From NCBI GenBank assembly GCA_009840005.1, contig VXOR01000093.1, positions 1 to 64,000 of the forward strand: a stretch of 64,000 bases of DNA. The letters run 5' to 3'. This DNA is from Gemmatimonadota bacterium. Lineage in GTDB: Bacteria > Latescibacterota > UBA2968 > UBA8231. The translations under genes were made by a program, and so were the position numbers. Below are positions 1 through 12,363 of the stretch, in pieces; position 1 is the stretch's first letter; every line of letters begins with the position of its first letter. Below the pieces are notes generated by a model. It ran no database searches. It had not been told where the DNA came from and saw nothing but the letters and a program-made list of their open reading frames with translations.

Positions 1-55
<55 letters not shown>

Positions 56-145
56 GATTATTGGGAGTTTTAGACTCCTGACATTATCTGCCTAGGTCAA
101 TGTTTTTACTCTTTGACCTGTCCTCATGTGCGTTATTCGATTTTC

Positions 146-222
<77 letters not shown>

Positions 223-232
223 TTCAGGCTTT

Positions 233-245
233 TGCTCTTTGACAA
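233..245 (+). promoter_or_regulatory. boxA-like antitermination site in rRNA leader/spacer
   Basis: TGCTCTTTGACAA closely matches the bacterial rRNA boxA consensus TGCTCTTTAACA, which binds NusB/NusE and keeps RNA polymerase processive through rRNA operons. A second, weaker copy (ACTCTTTGACC) lies at about 108-118 after the 16S end. The position ahead of 23S supports the call; function is inferred. Confidence 0.55.
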
Positions 246-363
246 TCGAATACAGGTTCACATCAGTAATAATCTAAGGTTTACCGAGTGGAAGCGCGTT
301 ATGTGCTTACTACTCGAGACACCGCGATGCATTACCTCTAGTAGTGTTGTGACAGTGATTTTT

Positions 364-3387
<3,024 letters not shown>

Positions 3388-3467
3388 TTTACTATCGCAG
3401 CAATACTGGAGTTGTGCATTGCTTTTGATGTGGGCCTGTATTCGGTTGTTGAAGAGAATTTGATTTT

Positions 3468-3583
3468 TCCGGTGGTTATAGCGGAGGGGAAACACCTCTT
3501 CCCATTCCGAACAGAGCCGTTAAGCCCTCTTGCGCCGATGGTACTGCTGGGGTCGCCTAGTGGGAGAGTAGGACGCTGCCGGA
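3468..3583 (+). rRNA. 5S ribosomal RNA
   Basis: About 116 nt begin TCCGGTGG and end CTGCCGGA, which pair to close helix I. The conserved CCCATTCCGAACAGAG loop B/C segment and GGGAGAGTAGGACGCTGCC end are present. It is the last RNA of the operon and is followed at once by an intrinsic terminator. Confidence 0.96.
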
Positions 3584-3589
3584 TTTTTC

Positions 3590-3624
3590 AAAAGCCCATC
3601 CCTTTGGGGGTGGGCTTTTTTTTG
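3590..3624 (+). terminator. rRNA operon intrinsic terminator
   Basis: AAAGCCCA and TGGGCTTT form a GC-rich stem around a short loop (TCCCTTTGGGGG), followed by a run of eight T. It sits a few bases after 5S, so it ends the rRNA transcript before the EF-G-like gene. Confidence 0.9.
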
Positions 3625-3635
3625 TCTATGGAAAA

Positions 3636-3668
3636 TACCTTGACAACGCCAAGGTAGGCCAATTAATT
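3636..3668 (+). promoter_or_regulatory. candidate promoter with overlapping inverted repeat
   Basis: A perfect -35 box TTGACA (3640-3645) is followed after 17 bp by a poor -10 (TTAATT, 3663-3668). A 7-bp perfect inverted repeat, TACCTTG (3636-3642) and CAAGGTA (3650-3656), overlaps the -35 box and could be an operator or simply a leader hairpin. It is the only visible promoter-like site between the rRNA terminator and the EF-G-like gene. Confidence 0.35.
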
Positions 3669-3699
3669 AAGCACTTCTCTTAATTCAGGAGGAGTCAAA

Positions 3700-5769
3700 T
3701 TGAGCGAACAAACGAGGAATTTCTCTCTGTGTGGCCATAGCGGCGCAGGTAAAACAGCGCTGTCTGAGGCCATGTTATTCAACATGGGCGTCGTGAATCG
3801 CTTGGGACGCATTGATGACGGGACGACGACATCGGATTACGATTCGGCCGAGATTGAGCGCCAGATTTCGCTCAAGGTCTCTTTGCTGAATGGCCAGTGG
3901 CAGGATCATCACCTCAATATAATTGATACGCCGGGGTATGCAGATTTTATCTCCGAGGCCAAGGCGGCACTGCGCGTGTCCGACGCGATGGTCACTGTCG
4001 TCGATTCGGTTACCGGGATAGAGATCGGCACTGAGCGGACTTGGAATTTCGCTGCCGATTACAATTTGCCCCGGGTATTATTCATCAATAAGATGGACCG
4101 CGCCGATGCAGACGCCGATCAGGTCTTAGAAATGCTTCAAGAGCGTTTTGGACGCCAAGTCGTGCCTTTGCAAATGGCGGTAAATCCCGGCGAGGGATTC
4201 AACCAGATTGTCGATCTGGTTGCGATGAGAGCCTATGCATACCAGGATGGCAAAGCCACAGAAGGAGACATACCTGACGAGGTCCAGAGCCGCGCCGAAG
4301 AGTTGCGCGAGCAATTGGTAGAATCTATCGCCGAGACCGACGAAGAGCTGATGGAGAAGTATTTCAGCGAGGGCGAACTGACCACAGAAGATATAGTTGC
4401 TGGTTTGCGTCAGGCCGTGTTAGGGCGCGAAATTTTTCCAGTCTTTTTTGGAGATGCTTACAACAACGTCGGCATTGATCGGCTGCTGGACGCCTTGGTG
4501 CAGTATGGGCCGTCGCCGGTCGAAGCGGCAGGACTCAGATTCCAGGATGGCGAGGAACAGGAAGTTGAGCTTGAAGGTACCGCTACTGCGCCCTTGGCTG
4601 CTTTGGTGTTCAAGACCTTGGCCGAGCAGCACGTAGGTGAGCTTTCTCTGCTACGCCTTTTCTCTGGAGCGATCAAGCCCGGCGACGAAGTGGCCAACTC
4701 AAGCAAGCGCACCGCCGAGCGCATTGGCCAGATTTATCACCTCAACGGCAATAAGCGGACCGAAGTCGCAAGTGCCGAGGCTGGCGATATCGTCGCCTTA
4801 GTCAAGCTCAAGAACACCCATACGACCGATACGCTTTGCGCCAAGGGCGCGTCGCTGCAACTTCCGGGCATTGCATTTCCAGAGCCGCTAATTCGCGTGG
4901 CTATTCACGCCAAGGAGCAGGGCGGCGAGGATCGCGTCTCCACGGGGATTGCTCAGTTGCACGAGGAAGATCCGAGCTTCATCATGAAATACGACGGTGA
5001 GGTCCGCCAAACGATCCTGCTGACCCAAGGAGAGTTGCATCTGGAAACTATCGTTAGCCGCCTGAAAGGGCGATTTGGCGTGGAGATTGAGATGGAGGTG
5101 CCGCGGATTCCCTATCGAGAAACGATCCGCGGCAACGCTGATGCGCAATATCGGCACAAGAAGCAGTCGGGCGGACGGGGACAGTTTGGCGAGGTGTTTA
5201 TACGCATTGCCCCTAAAGGGCGTGGTGAAGGTTTTAAGTTTCTCAATGAGGTCGTCGGCGGCAATATCCCAAGTAACTTCATCCCTGCGGTGGAAAAGGG
5301 GGTCGTCGAGACGCTGAGCGAGGGGCCAGTAGCCGGTTACCAAGTCATTGATGTGGCTGTTACTGTGTACGACGGTAAGCACCACCCGGTAGATTCGGAT
5401 GAAGTTTCTTTTAAGTTGGCCGGCTCCCACGCCTTCAAGGATGCCTTCATCAAAGCCAAGCCAGTCCTGCTAGAGCCTATTTACCAGCTAGAGATTACGG
5501 TGCCCGAGGAATTTATGGGCGACGTAATGGGAGACCTCTCGTCGCGGCGAGGTCGAATCAGCGGCATGGACGCGGACGGCCATTTTCAGGTCATCCACGC
5601 TGAGGCACCCTTAGCCGAAATAGACCGTTATGCCACATTGCTGCGCTCCATGACGCAGGGCAAGGGATTCCATGCACAGCGATTCGACCGCTACGAGGAA
5701 GTTCCCGGAGATATCATGGCTAAAGTCATCGAGAACTCGCAAAAAAATAAGGGTAAAGAAGCGGCCTGA
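3700..5769 (+). CDS. elongation factor G-like GTPase (EF-G paralogue)
   Basis: A 689-aa translational GTPase of EF-G size. Visible motifs are G1 GHSGAGKT (residues 12-19), G3 DTPGY (76-80) and G4 NKMD, followed by EF-G domains II-V. The switch I region reads RQISL where canonical EF-G has RGITI, and the stretch around IDDGTTTSDYD is typical of the second EF-G type (EF-G2/EF-G-like proteins), not of the main FusA. It probably acts on the ribosome, but whether in translocation, recycling or a regulatory step is not known from the sequence. The TTG start is chosen because AGGAGGAG (3687-3694) lies at ideal spacing. It is monocistronic between two terminators and directly follows the rRNA operon, so co-regulation with ribosome synthesis is plausible. 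Confidence 0.88.
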   Translation: MSEQTRNFSLCGHSGAGKTALSEAMLFNMGVVNRLGRIDDGTTTSDYDSAEIERQISLKVSLLNGQWQDHHLNIIDTPGYADFISEAKAALRVSDAMVTVVDSVTGIEIGTERTWNFAADYNLPRVLFINKMDRADADADQVLEMLQERFGRQVVPLQMAVNPGEGFNQIVDLVAMRAYAYQDGKATEGDIPDEVQSRAEELREQLVESIAETDEELMEKYFSEGELTTEDIVAGLRQAVLGREIFPVFFGDAYNNVGIDRLLDALVQYGPSPVEAAGLRFQDGEEQEVELEGTATAPLAALVFKTLAEQHVGELSLLRLFSGAIKPGDEVANSSKRTAERIGQIYHLNGNKRTEVASAEAGDIVALVKLKNTHTTDTLCAKGASLQLPGIAFPEPLIRVAIHAKEQGGEDRVSTGIAQLHEEDPSFIMKYDGEVRQTILLTQGELHLETIVSRLKGRFGVEIEMEVPRIPYRETIRGNADAQYRHKKQSGGRGQFGEVFIRIAPKGRGEGFKFLNEVVGGNIPSNFIPAVEKGVVETLSEGPVAGYQVIDVAVTVYDGKHHPVDSDEVSFKLAGSHAFKDAFIKAKPVLLEPIYQLEITVPEEFMGDVMGDLSSRRGRISGMDADGHFQVIHAEAPLAEIDRYATLLRSMTQGKGFHAQRFDRYEEVPGDIMAKVIENSQKNKGKEAA

Positions 5770-5792
5770 GCGATTTGCTTTTACCCGTTGTG

Positions 5793-5832
5793 AAGGGCGG
5801 TCGGCCAAGCGGTCGGCGGCCCTTTGCTTTTG
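5793..5832 (+). terminator. intrinsic terminator after EF-G-like gene
   Basis: AAGGGC (5793-5798) pairs with GCCCTT (5819-5824) around an internally repetitive loop (GGTCGG...GGTCGG), followed by T-rich TTGCTTTTGG. The U-tract is interrupted, so termination strength is uncertain. It separates the EF-G-like gene from the yebC-ruv operon. Confidence 0.6.
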
Positions 5833-5949
5833 GATTGCGCGGGTTTTTTTATCTTAATACTATCATAGAAAACAGTCGATTTTCTCCGAACGGTGCTTCT
5901 GCTTTGAGTAGTGAGAGTGCGGGCGGGGATTGGTAAGGAGATACAGCCG

Positions 5950-6708
5950 ATGTCTGGCCACTCCAAATGGAGTACAATCAAGCGCAAAAAAGGTGCCAAC
6001 GACGCCAAGCGCGGCAAAATTTTTACAAAGTTGATCCGCGAGATTTCAGTGGCGGCCCGCAGCGGAGGTGATGAGGGGGCCAATCCAAGTCTGCGCATGG
6101 CAGTCCAGAATGCCAAAGCGGCCAATATGCCCGCGGCAACCATTGAGCGCGCCATACGCCGCGGCACTGGCGACGAGCCGGGAGCGATATACGAGGAGGG
6201 ACTCTTTGAAGGCTATGGACCTGGTGGGGTGGCCATCATCGTCGAAACTCTATCGGACAACCGCAACCGCACGGTTTCGGAAATCCGCCACATATTTACT
6301 AAATACAACGGCAACCTCGCAGAGAGTGGGGCGGTAGCTTGGATGTTTGAACACAAGGGCGTCGTTGAAGTGGACAAGGCCAATGTTTCCGAAGACGACC
6401 TCCTATTGGCGATTGTAGATGCCGGAGGTGAGGATATCCAAGATAGCGACCAAGTCCACGAAGTAACGACTCCAGTTGCCGACTTGGAGCCGGTTAAAAA
6501 GGCACTAGAAGACAACGGCATTGCCTTCGCCCAAGCGACGTTGGCTTGGATGCCCAAACGCGAAACCATGCTCGAAGTACAAGGCGAAGAGGCCGAGAAA
6601 ATTATCCGCCTCCTCGAATCATTGGAGGATCTAGACGACGTACAGAAGGTCTTTTCCAATTTCGATCTCCGCGAAGACGAGCTCGAAAAACTCATGGCTC
6701 AGGCCTAG
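5950..6708 (+). CDS. yebC: YebC/PmpR-family protein (transcription/translation factor)
   Basis: 252 aa beginning with the family hallmark MSGHSKWSTIKRKKG. YebC-type proteins were first described as DNA-binding regulators; recent work on the family assigns them a role on ribosomes stalled at proline tracts. The start at 5950 is preferred over an in-frame upstream ATG at 5911 because TAAGGAG precedes it and the family begins here. It leads the yebC-ruvC-ruvA-ruvB block, an arrangement found across bacteria, 12 bp upstream of ruvC. Confidence 0.95.
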   Translation: MSGHSKWSTIKRKKGANDAKRGKIFTKLIREISVAARSGGDEGANPSLRMAVQNAKAANMPAATIERAIRRGTGDEPGAIYEEGLFEGYGPGGVAIIVETLSDNRNRTVSEIRHIFTKYNGNLAESGAVAWMFEHKGVVEVDKANVSEDDLLLAIVDAGGEDIQDSDQVHEVTTPVADLEPVKKALEDNGIAFAQATLAWMPKRETMLEVQGEEAEKIIRLLESLEDLDDVQKVFSNFDLREDELEKLMAQA

Positions 6709-6720
6709 TAGGGATTCGCT

Positions 6721-7260
6721 TTGCTTGTCCTTGGAGTAGATCCTAGCAGCACGAGCACGGGCTACGGCTTCGTCGAATACAGCAAGCGCAAGGCTCGCTA
6801 TGTTGACTGCGGTTGTATTCGCCCTAAGGAAGATGCGTTTGAGGATCGGCTGGTGTACATGTTCGATGAGATGACGCGGCTCATCGGCAAATACGCCCCA
6901 GATGAGGGCGCGATCGAAACTACTTTTTTTGGCAAGGACGCCACCGCGGCGGCCAAGCTGGGCCAAGCGCGAGGTTGTCTGATCATCGCCATGCGCAAAG
7001 CCGACTTGCCCATTGCCCACTATACGCCGACGATGGTTAAAAAATCAGTGACCGGAAATGGCCAAGCCACCAAGCAGCAGGTACAATTCATGGTAACCCG
7101 CAGTTTGGGTCTGAAGGAACGGCCCAAGCCTCTTGATGCATCAGACGCCTTGGCTATCGCGCTATGCCACACCCAGCAGTCCGGCCAGGTTTTAAGCGAG
7201 GGCCGAGGACAGCGCAAGCCCGAGATAGAGGCCTTGCTCAGCCGCATGGTCCGGCGTTAG
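6721..7260 (+). CDS. ruvC: Holliday junction resolvase RuvC
   Basis: 179 aa. It cleaves four-way DNA junctions symmetrically after RuvAB branch migration. The four catalytic acids of the RNase H-like fold are visible: D7 in GVDPSS, E66 in IETTFF, and D139 and D142 in LDASDALAIALCH. Length matches the family. It begins with TTG, with AGGGA about ten bases upstream, directly after yebC. The first ruv gene of a tight ruvC-ruvA-ruvB set, so all three are probably co-transcribed. No LexA box was recognised upstream. Confidence 0.97.
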   Translation: MLVLGVDPSSTSTGYGFVEYSKRKARYVDCGCIRPKEDAFEDRLVYMFDEMTRLIGKYAPDEGAIETTFFGKDATAAAKLGQARGCLIIAMRKADLPIAHYTPTMVKKSVTGNGQATKQQVQFMVTRSLGLKERPKPLDASDALAIALCHTQQSGQVLSEGRGQRKPEIEALLSRMVRR

Positions 7261-7268
7261 GTATATCC

Positions 7269-7859
7269 GTGATAACACACCTGCGCGGCACACTCCTATC
7301 CAAATCACCTACCTATGCCGTCGTCGACGTCGGGGGCGTAGGGTACGGCTTGGCCATATCCCTGATAACGTTCGACCAACTGCCCCCAGCTTCCGAGGCG
7401 GTCCATTTGACTACCTATCTCTATGTGCGCGAAGACCGCATGGAGCTTTTCGGCTTCGCCGATGAGAAAGAGCGGGAGGTCTTCGAGTTGCTGATCGGCG
7501 TTTCGGGCATTGGCCCTCATTCGGCGTTGACCGTGCTGTCGGGCATGACCCTGCGCGATTTGCAGGAGGCCATCTTAGAGGAGCGCGTAACCGAACTGAC
7601 GGCGATCAAGGGCATTGGTCGCAAGACTGCGGAACGCTTGGTGCTCGACCTAAAGGACAAGGTCCACTTGAGTGCCCCGGCGACCGGCGAAGCGGCCTCG
7701 GAGGCCAAACCTGGCGCAACCGACGAAGCGGCAAAGGCTCTGATGACGTTGGGATACGCAGCGCCTGCCGCGCGCCAAGCGGTCCGCAAGGCCGTCGAAA
7801 AGCACGGTACCGACCTGAGTGTGCAACAGCTAATCAAACTGGCTCTCAAGGAACGCTGA
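7269..7859 (+). CDS. ruvA: Holliday junction branch migration protein RuvA
   Basis: 196 aa. RuvA tetramers bind the junction and load RuvB. The N-terminal OB fold begins ITHLRGTL, followed by two helix-hairpin-helix segments (LIGVSGIGPHSAL and LTAIKGIGRKTAERL) and a C-terminal domain III (DEAAKALMTLGYA) that contacts RuvB. The longer frame from 7164 overlaps ruvC heavily; the GTG at 7269 gives the normal family N-terminus, 8 bp after ruvC. Confidence 0.96.
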   Translation: MITHLRGTLLSKSPTYAVVDVGGVGYGLAISLITFDQLPPASEAVHLTTYLYVREDRMELFGFADEKEREVFELLIGVSGIGPHSALTVLSGMTLRDLQEAILEERVTELTAIKGIGRKTAERLVLDLKDKVHLSAPATGEAASEAKPGATDEAAKALMTLGYAAPAARQAVRKAVEKHGTDLSVQQLIKLALKER

Positions 7860-7863
7860 AGGC

Positions 7864-8895
7864 GTGGCTATGGACCATCGACCCATAGATCCTAGTGGCG
7901 GAGACGACGACCTTCAGTTCGACAATACGCTACGTCCTCAGTCCCTGGCCGAGATGCTCGGCCAGGAGAAGACCAAGCAGCAGCTTGGCATTGCCATTGA
8001 AGCCGCTCGGCAGCGTGGCGAAGCCATGGATCACGTGCTGCTATACGGTCCGCCCGGTCTGGGCAAGACGACGCTTGCCTACGTGATCGCCAAAGAGCTA
8101 GGCGTTGAAATCTATCCCACGTCAGGGCCATTGCTCGAGCGTCCGAGCGACTTGGCTGGTATGCTCACGACCATGGAGCCGCGTGACGTGCTCTTCATCG
8201 ACGAGATTCACCGCGTCAACCGCGTGGTCGAAGAATACCTGTACTCGGCGATGGAGGACTTCAAAATCGATATCATCATCGACCAAGGTCCGGCGGCCCG
8301 CTCGGTCAGCGTACCATTGGAGCCTTTTACCTTAATCGGGGCTACTACGCGCCAAGGCTTGTTGACTTCGCCAATGCGCGCGCGCTTTGGGCTTATTGCC
8401 CACCTCGACTACTACTCGGTTGCCGAACTTGCCGCGATCGTCAAGCGCGACGCTCGCCTGCTGAATTTATCGGTCTCAGAGTCGGGCGCGATGGAAGTTG
8501 CCCGTCGCTCTCGCGGCACGGCGCGGATTGCCAAGCGCTGGCTGCGCCGTGCGCGGGATTTTGCCCAAGTAGAAGGAGAAGGCGAAATCGATGCCGAGGT
8601 GGTGCAAAAGGCACTCATCATCCAAGATGTCGATGAGATGGGGCTCGACAAGATGGATATCACGTTGCTACGGGCCATTATTGAAAAGTTCAACGGCGGC
8701 CCGGTCGGCCTGAGCAATCTGGCGGCCACAATCGGCGAGGAGGCCGAGACAATCGAGGAAGTGGTCGAGCCGTATTTGATCAAAGAAGGGTTTATTAAGC
8801 GCACCCCCAAGGGCCGCGTGGCCATGCCGCGAGCTTGGGAGCGCCTTGGCCTCAAGCCACCGCCAAGCGCCGGCGAGCAATTGGAGTTGCTGTGA
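7864..8895 (+). CDS. ruvB: Holliday junction branch migration ATPase RuvB
   Basis: 343-aa AAA+ motor that drives branch migration with RuvA. Walker A is GPPGLGKT (62-69), Walker B is LFIDEIHR, and sensor/arginine-finger segments follow (GATTRQGLLTSPMRARFG). The C-terminal winged helix is present (NLAATIGEEAETIEEVVEPYL). GTG start 4 bp after ruvA; an ATG two codons later (7870) is an alternative. Its TGA overlaps the GTG of tsaB. Confidence 0.97.
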   Translation: MAMDHRPIDPSGGDDDLQFDNTLRPQSLAEMLGQEKTKQQLGIAIEAARQRGEAMDHVLLYGPPGLGKTTLAYVIAKELGVEIYPTSGPLLERPSDLAGMLTTMEPRDVLFIDEIHRVNRVVEEYLYSAMEDFKIDIIIDQGPAARSVSVPLEPFTLIGATTRQGLLTSPMRARFGLIAHLDYYSVAELAAIVKRDARLLNLSVSESGAMEVARRSRGTARIAKRWLRRARDFAQVEGEGEIDAEVVQKALIIQDVDEMGLDKMDITLLRAIIEKFNGGPVGLSNLAATIGEEAETIEEVVEPYLIKEGFIKRTPKGRVAMPRAWERLGLKPPPSAGEQLELL

Positions 8896-9590
8896 GCGTG
8901 CGCGGCTGCGGCGTGATTCTGGCATTGGATACGGCCACCCCGGTTGGCAGCGTGGCGCTCTGCGCGGCAGCAGGGATCATCGTCAACCGTTATTTCGATG
9001 TAGGATTGCAGCATTCACAGCGGCTGTTCAGTGAGATGGAGGCAGCACTAGAGGCTACAGACATGGATGTCGGGGAAGTACGGGCCGTAGCCGTCGCGAT
9101 TGGGCCGGGGTCGTTTACTGGCCTGCGGATCGGGTTGAGTGCAGCTAAGGGCTTGTGTTTGGCTGCGGACAAGGATTTAGTGCCTGTTCCAACGCTGGAA
9201 GCACTGGCTGCTCGTCTGCCCTTTGCCCACGTGCCTATTTGTACTGTCCTCGACGCGCACAAGCGCGAGGTCTATGCTGCGCTCTACGACACGGCGACGG
9301 GCGTTCCGGTCGAACTGGTACCGCCCCGGGCCATCGCGCCAGCACAGTTGGCTCAAGAGCGAGTCAACGAGCCGACGATTTACACCGGGGACGGGGCCAC
9401 GGCCTATCGCGAGCTGTTGGCGGGCAACCCAGCCGCGCAATTTGCCCCCCTGTCCTGCGCTCGTCCCGACGCCGGAACTATTGGCTGGCTGGCGCTATCC
9501 AAGCTGGAGAAAGGCCAAACTGCGGACCTGGCCTCAGTGGAACCCGATTACTTGCGCTCGCCCGATGCTCGTCCCCTAGCGCGGGCATGA
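8892..9590 (+). CDS. tsaB: tRNA threonylcarbamoyladenosine biosynthesis protein TsaB
   Basis: 232 aa. TsaB partners TsaD and TsaE in placing the t6A modification on ANN-decoding tRNAs. The ASKHA fold is shown by ALDTATPVGSVALC at the N-terminus and the hallmark IGPGSFTGLRIGLSAAKG. The GTG start at 8892 overlaps the ruvB stop (GTGA) and matches the family N-terminus; an upstream frame would overlap ruvB deeply. TsaD and TsaE were not found in the window. The following gene is rimI, the common neighbour. Confidence 0.93.
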   Translation: MSVRGCGVILALDTATPVGSVALCAAAGIIVNRYFDVGLQHSQRLFSEMEAALEATDMDVGEVRAVAVAIGPGSFTGLRIGLSAAKGLCLAADKDLVPVPTLEALAARLPFAHVPICTVLDAHKREVYAALYDTATGVPVELVPPRAIAPAQLAQERVNEPTIYTGDGATAYRELLAGNPAAQFAPLSCARPDAGTIGWLALSKLEKGQTADLASVEPDYLRSPDARPLARA

Positions 9591-10042
9591 GCGGCGAGAG
9601 TCGCTTCGTTTCGTTAGGGCCGATCCACCTACATCGCGTGATGGAGATTGAGCAAGGCTCTTTCGCCAATCCGTGGAGCGAGGCCGATTTTTATTACCTA
9701 CTTGCCGATAGAGATGCCCTGTGTTTGGGGCTTTTGCACTACGGCGAGCTGATCGGCTATGCGATGGGTTATTTCGCCGACCGCGATTTTCACCTCGCCA
9801 ATCTCGCGGTAGATTCGGCATATCGGAACCGGGGGCGGGGTGGGCAGTTGTTGGGGCAGATGTTGCGCGTGGCCGCAGAGCAGGGCGCTAGCTGTTGTGC
9901 GCTCGAAGTGCGTTCGGCAAATCGGGCCGCGCGGGCGTTCTACTGCAAGGCAGGGTTCCGGGTCGTAGGGCGGCGGGCGGCGTACTACAGCAATCCCCCG
10001 GACGACGCCGTTTTAATGGAATGCAACATAGAGATTTTGTAA
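9587..10042 (+). CDS. rimI: ribosomal-protein-alanine N-acetyltransferase RimI-like (GNAT)
   Basis: 151-aa GNAT acetyltransferase, probably acetylating the N-terminus of S18 or another small protein. Motif A, which binds acetyl-CoA, is NLAVDSAYRNRGRGGQLLGQ; the expected RGxGxG/A is slightly altered. The N-terminal EIEQGSFANPWSEADF and the C-terminal EVRSANRAARAFYCKAGF are typical of RimI. ATGA overlap with tsaB fixes the start at 9587. The tsaB-rimI linkage supports this over other GNATs. Confidence 0.88.
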   Translation: MSGESRFVSLGPIHLHRVMEIEQGSFANPWSEADFYYLLADRDALCLGLLHYGELIGYAMGYFADRDFHLANLAVDSAYRNRGRGGQLLGQMLRVAAEQGASCCALEVRSANRAARAFYCKAGFRVVGRRAAYYSNPPDDAVLMECNIEIL

Positions 10043-10108
10043 TTTATTTATTATACTCTAACTTTTTCTAGCACAAGCCGAAGCCCATAACAGTGGAAGA
10101 GGGACGCG

Positions 10109-11218
10109 ATGGCTGAAGTAATTCTGAAGAATGTTCGCAAAGTGTACGACAAAGAAGTGGTGGCGGTAGATGACGCCGATATCGAGATCAAGGACAAGGA
10201 ATTCGTGGTGCTCGTCGGCCCCTCGGGCTGCGGCAAGTCCACGACGCTGCGAATGATCGCCGGGCTTGAGGAAATCACCGCCGGAGAGATTTCGATAGAT
10301 GGGACGATCGTCAACGATGTGCCCCCCAAAGACCGCGACATCGCCATGGTATTTCAGAATTATGCACTCTATCCGCACATGAGCGTCTATCAAAACATGG
10401 CTTTTGGGCTTAAGCTGCGGAAATATCCCAAAGACGAGATTGAGACACGGGTGCAAGAAGCAGCCGATATACTCGGTATCCAAGACCTGCTAGAGCGCAA
10501 GCCTAAGGCGCTTTCGGGTGGTCAGCGCCAGCGCGTGGCAGTGGGACGCGCCATCGTCCGCAAGCCCAAGGTATTTCTCTTTGACGAACCGCTCTCCAAC
10601 CTCGACGCCAAGCTGAGGGTGCAGATGCGCACCGAGATCAGCAAGTTGCACACCCGCCTAGGGGCCACCATGGTGTACGTGACGCACGACCAAGTCGAGG
10701 CCATGACCATGGGAGACCGCATCGTGGTCATGCGCGACGGCCTCATTCAGCAGATCGACAAGCCCCTCCATCTCTACAACAAACCCGTCAACCAATTCGT
10801 CGCTGGCTTTATCGGCAGCCCCTCCATGAACTTCATCCGCGGCACGCTGACCTCCAATGGCAGCGGTCTAGTCTTCGACGAAGGAAATGTGCAACTCTCT
10901 CTGCCCGCCGGCCACGGCGACCAGCTAGGCAGCTACGTGGGGCAGGAAGTGACGCTGGGCATCCGCCCGGAAGACATTCACGACCCGGATACTATTGGCC
11001 GCAATGTCGAGACCGTCGAAATTGCGGCCAAGGTCGAAGTGGTCGAACCGATGGGCAATGAGGTCTTTCTCAATCTGACCACCGGCAAGACCGCTTTTGT
11101 CGCCCGCGTTGATCCGCTACACATGCCGCAAGTTGACCAAACGGTACGGTTGGCCGTCGAAATCGACAAAGCCCACTTTTTTGCTCTGGACAACCAAGCG
11201 AGCTTGTTGCAGAAATAA
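10109..11218 (+). CDS. sugar ABC transporter ATP-binding protein (UgpC/MsmK type)
   Basis: 369 aa, cytoplasmic ATPase of carbohydrate importers of the MalK/UgpC/MsmK class. Walker [10 protein letters not shown]-loop [11 protein letters not shown], signature [10 protein letters not shown], Walker [15 protein letters not shown] and switch H in VTHDQ are all present. A C-terminal TOBE/regulatory domain (from about residue 235, NFIRGTL... to the end) marks the sugar class. No permease or binding protein of this class is in the window, so it may serve several distant transporters, as MsmK does. An AT-rich gap precedes it, with a -10-like TATACT at 10052. Confidence 0.9.
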   Translation: MAEVILKNVRKVYDKEVVAVDDADIEIKDKEFVVLVGPSGCGKSTTLRMIAGLEEITAGEISIDGTIVNDVPPKDRDIAMVFQNYALYPHMSVYQNMAFGLKLRKYPKDEIETRVQEAADILGIQDLLERKPKALSGGQRQRVAVGRAIVRKPKVFLFDEPLSNLDAKLRVQMRTEISKLHTRLGATMVYVTHDQVEAMTMGDRIVVMRDGLIQQIDKPLHLYNKPVNQFVAGFIGSPSMNFIRGTLTSNGSGLVFDEGNVQLSLPAGHGDQLGSYVGQEVTLGIRPEDIHDPDTIGRNVETVEIAAKVEVVEPMGNEVFLNLTTGKTAFVARVDPLHMPQVDQTVRLAVEIDKAHFFALDNQASLLQK

Positions 11219-11226
11219 GGATTGGC

Positions 11227-12363
11227 TTGGACAGCACGGGCGGCACCTCGCACTCTGAGGAGTTTAGTGATCTGGCCCGTCGAGATCGGGCTGGGGCCGT
11301 GGCCGCAGCGTGGCTCGAATCGGGCCGCATCCCCCATGCGGTTCTCATCTGCGGGGCCGAGGGAACCGGCAAACGACGCTTTGCGCTCGCGTGGGCGCAG
11401 GCCCTGTTGTGCACGGACAGTGGTCCTTCCGCCTGCAATCGTTGCCCGAGCTGTCGCAAGGTCGCTTCGTTCATACATCCCGATCTCCACACCGCATTGC
11501 CACTACCTCCTCGCCGAGGCAAGCAGCGGCTTGCGCTGGCGGACTTGCGCGAGTCCATAGTGGAGTACGTTCACGACGCGGGTGCAGCTATCCCCGGCAA
11601 TGCCAATATCGCGGTGGAGCACCTGCGCCAGTTGCAAAGAGAGTTGGCGTTTGCGCCGACGGAATCCCAGCGCAAGGTCGGCCTGATCTTCGCCGCCGAG
11701 CGAATGCACCCGGCAGGTGCCAATTCGCTGCTCAAGCTTTTGGAGGAGCCACCGCCCCGGGCCGTCATCGCGCTGGTTTCGGCGGCACCAGAGCGCGTTT
11801 TGCCCACCGTGCTCTCGCGCTGCCAGCGCATGATTTTGAGTCCCTTAGATGCAGCGACCTTGCGGGCGCAGCTCGAACAAGAGGGCGTGACTGGAGAGCG
11901 TTTGGAACTGGCTGTGCGCATGGGGGCTGGCTCGTTGCAGCAGGCCAAAGAGGTGGCTGCCGGGGCGTTTGACGGAACGAGGCGGCTAGTTGAGTCGTTT
12001 CTCAGTGGTGGCTCGGAGCAGCGGGACGAGGTCTATTGGAGCGTCCTTGCGGAGTTGGGGGGGGATCGGGGACAATTAGAGCGTTTTTTGCAAGTCTGTG
12101 TCCTCTATCTGCGGGATCTTTTCCTGTTGGCGCACGGCCAAGGCGCGTCCGTCGTCCAAGTAGATCGGCGTCCTTATTTGGAAAACCTGCTAGAGAGAAT
12201 AGACGCGGCCCGAGTCGCCTTGGAAATCGACCGGGTGGCCGAGGCCCTAGGGCACAATGCCAATCCGCAGTTGGTGCTGACCGACCTGTGGCGCGGCTTG
12301 CGCCGAGGAGGAACAGCCCGGATGCCCCCACCCGACCCCAGCTTGGTGAGGGCGCGACGGTGA
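11227..12363 (+). CDS. holB: DNA polymerase III subunit delta'
   Basis: 378 aa. The delta' subunit of the clamp loader. Features are a P-loop-like GAEGTGKR, a zinc module (CNRCPSCRK), NSLLKLLEEPP and the arginine-finger segment LPTVLSRCQR. The P-loop is better preserved than in many delta' subunits. The start is a TTG just after the ABC ATPase; a weak AAGGA precedes it. Its stop overlaps the GTG of rsmA. dnaX, another clamp-loader subunit, lies 30 kb downstream. Confidence 0.88.
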   Translation: MDSTGGTSHSEEFSDLARRDRAGAVAAAWLESGRIPHAVLICGAEGTGKRRFALAWAQALLCTDSGPSACNRCPSCRKVASFIHPDLHTALPLPPRRGKQRLALADLRESIVEYVHDAGAAIPGNANIAVEHLRQLQRELAFAPTESQRKVGLIFAAERMHPAGANSLLKLLEEPPPRAVIALVSAAPERVLPTVLSRCQRMILSPLDAATLRAQLEQEGVTGERLELAVRMGAGSLQQAKEVAAGAFDGTRRLVESFLSGGSEQRDEVYWSVLAELGGDRGQLERFLQVCVLYLRDLFLLAHGQGASVVQVDRRPYLENLLERIDAARVALEIDRVAEALGHNANPQLVLTDLWRGLRRGGTARMPPPDPSLVRARR

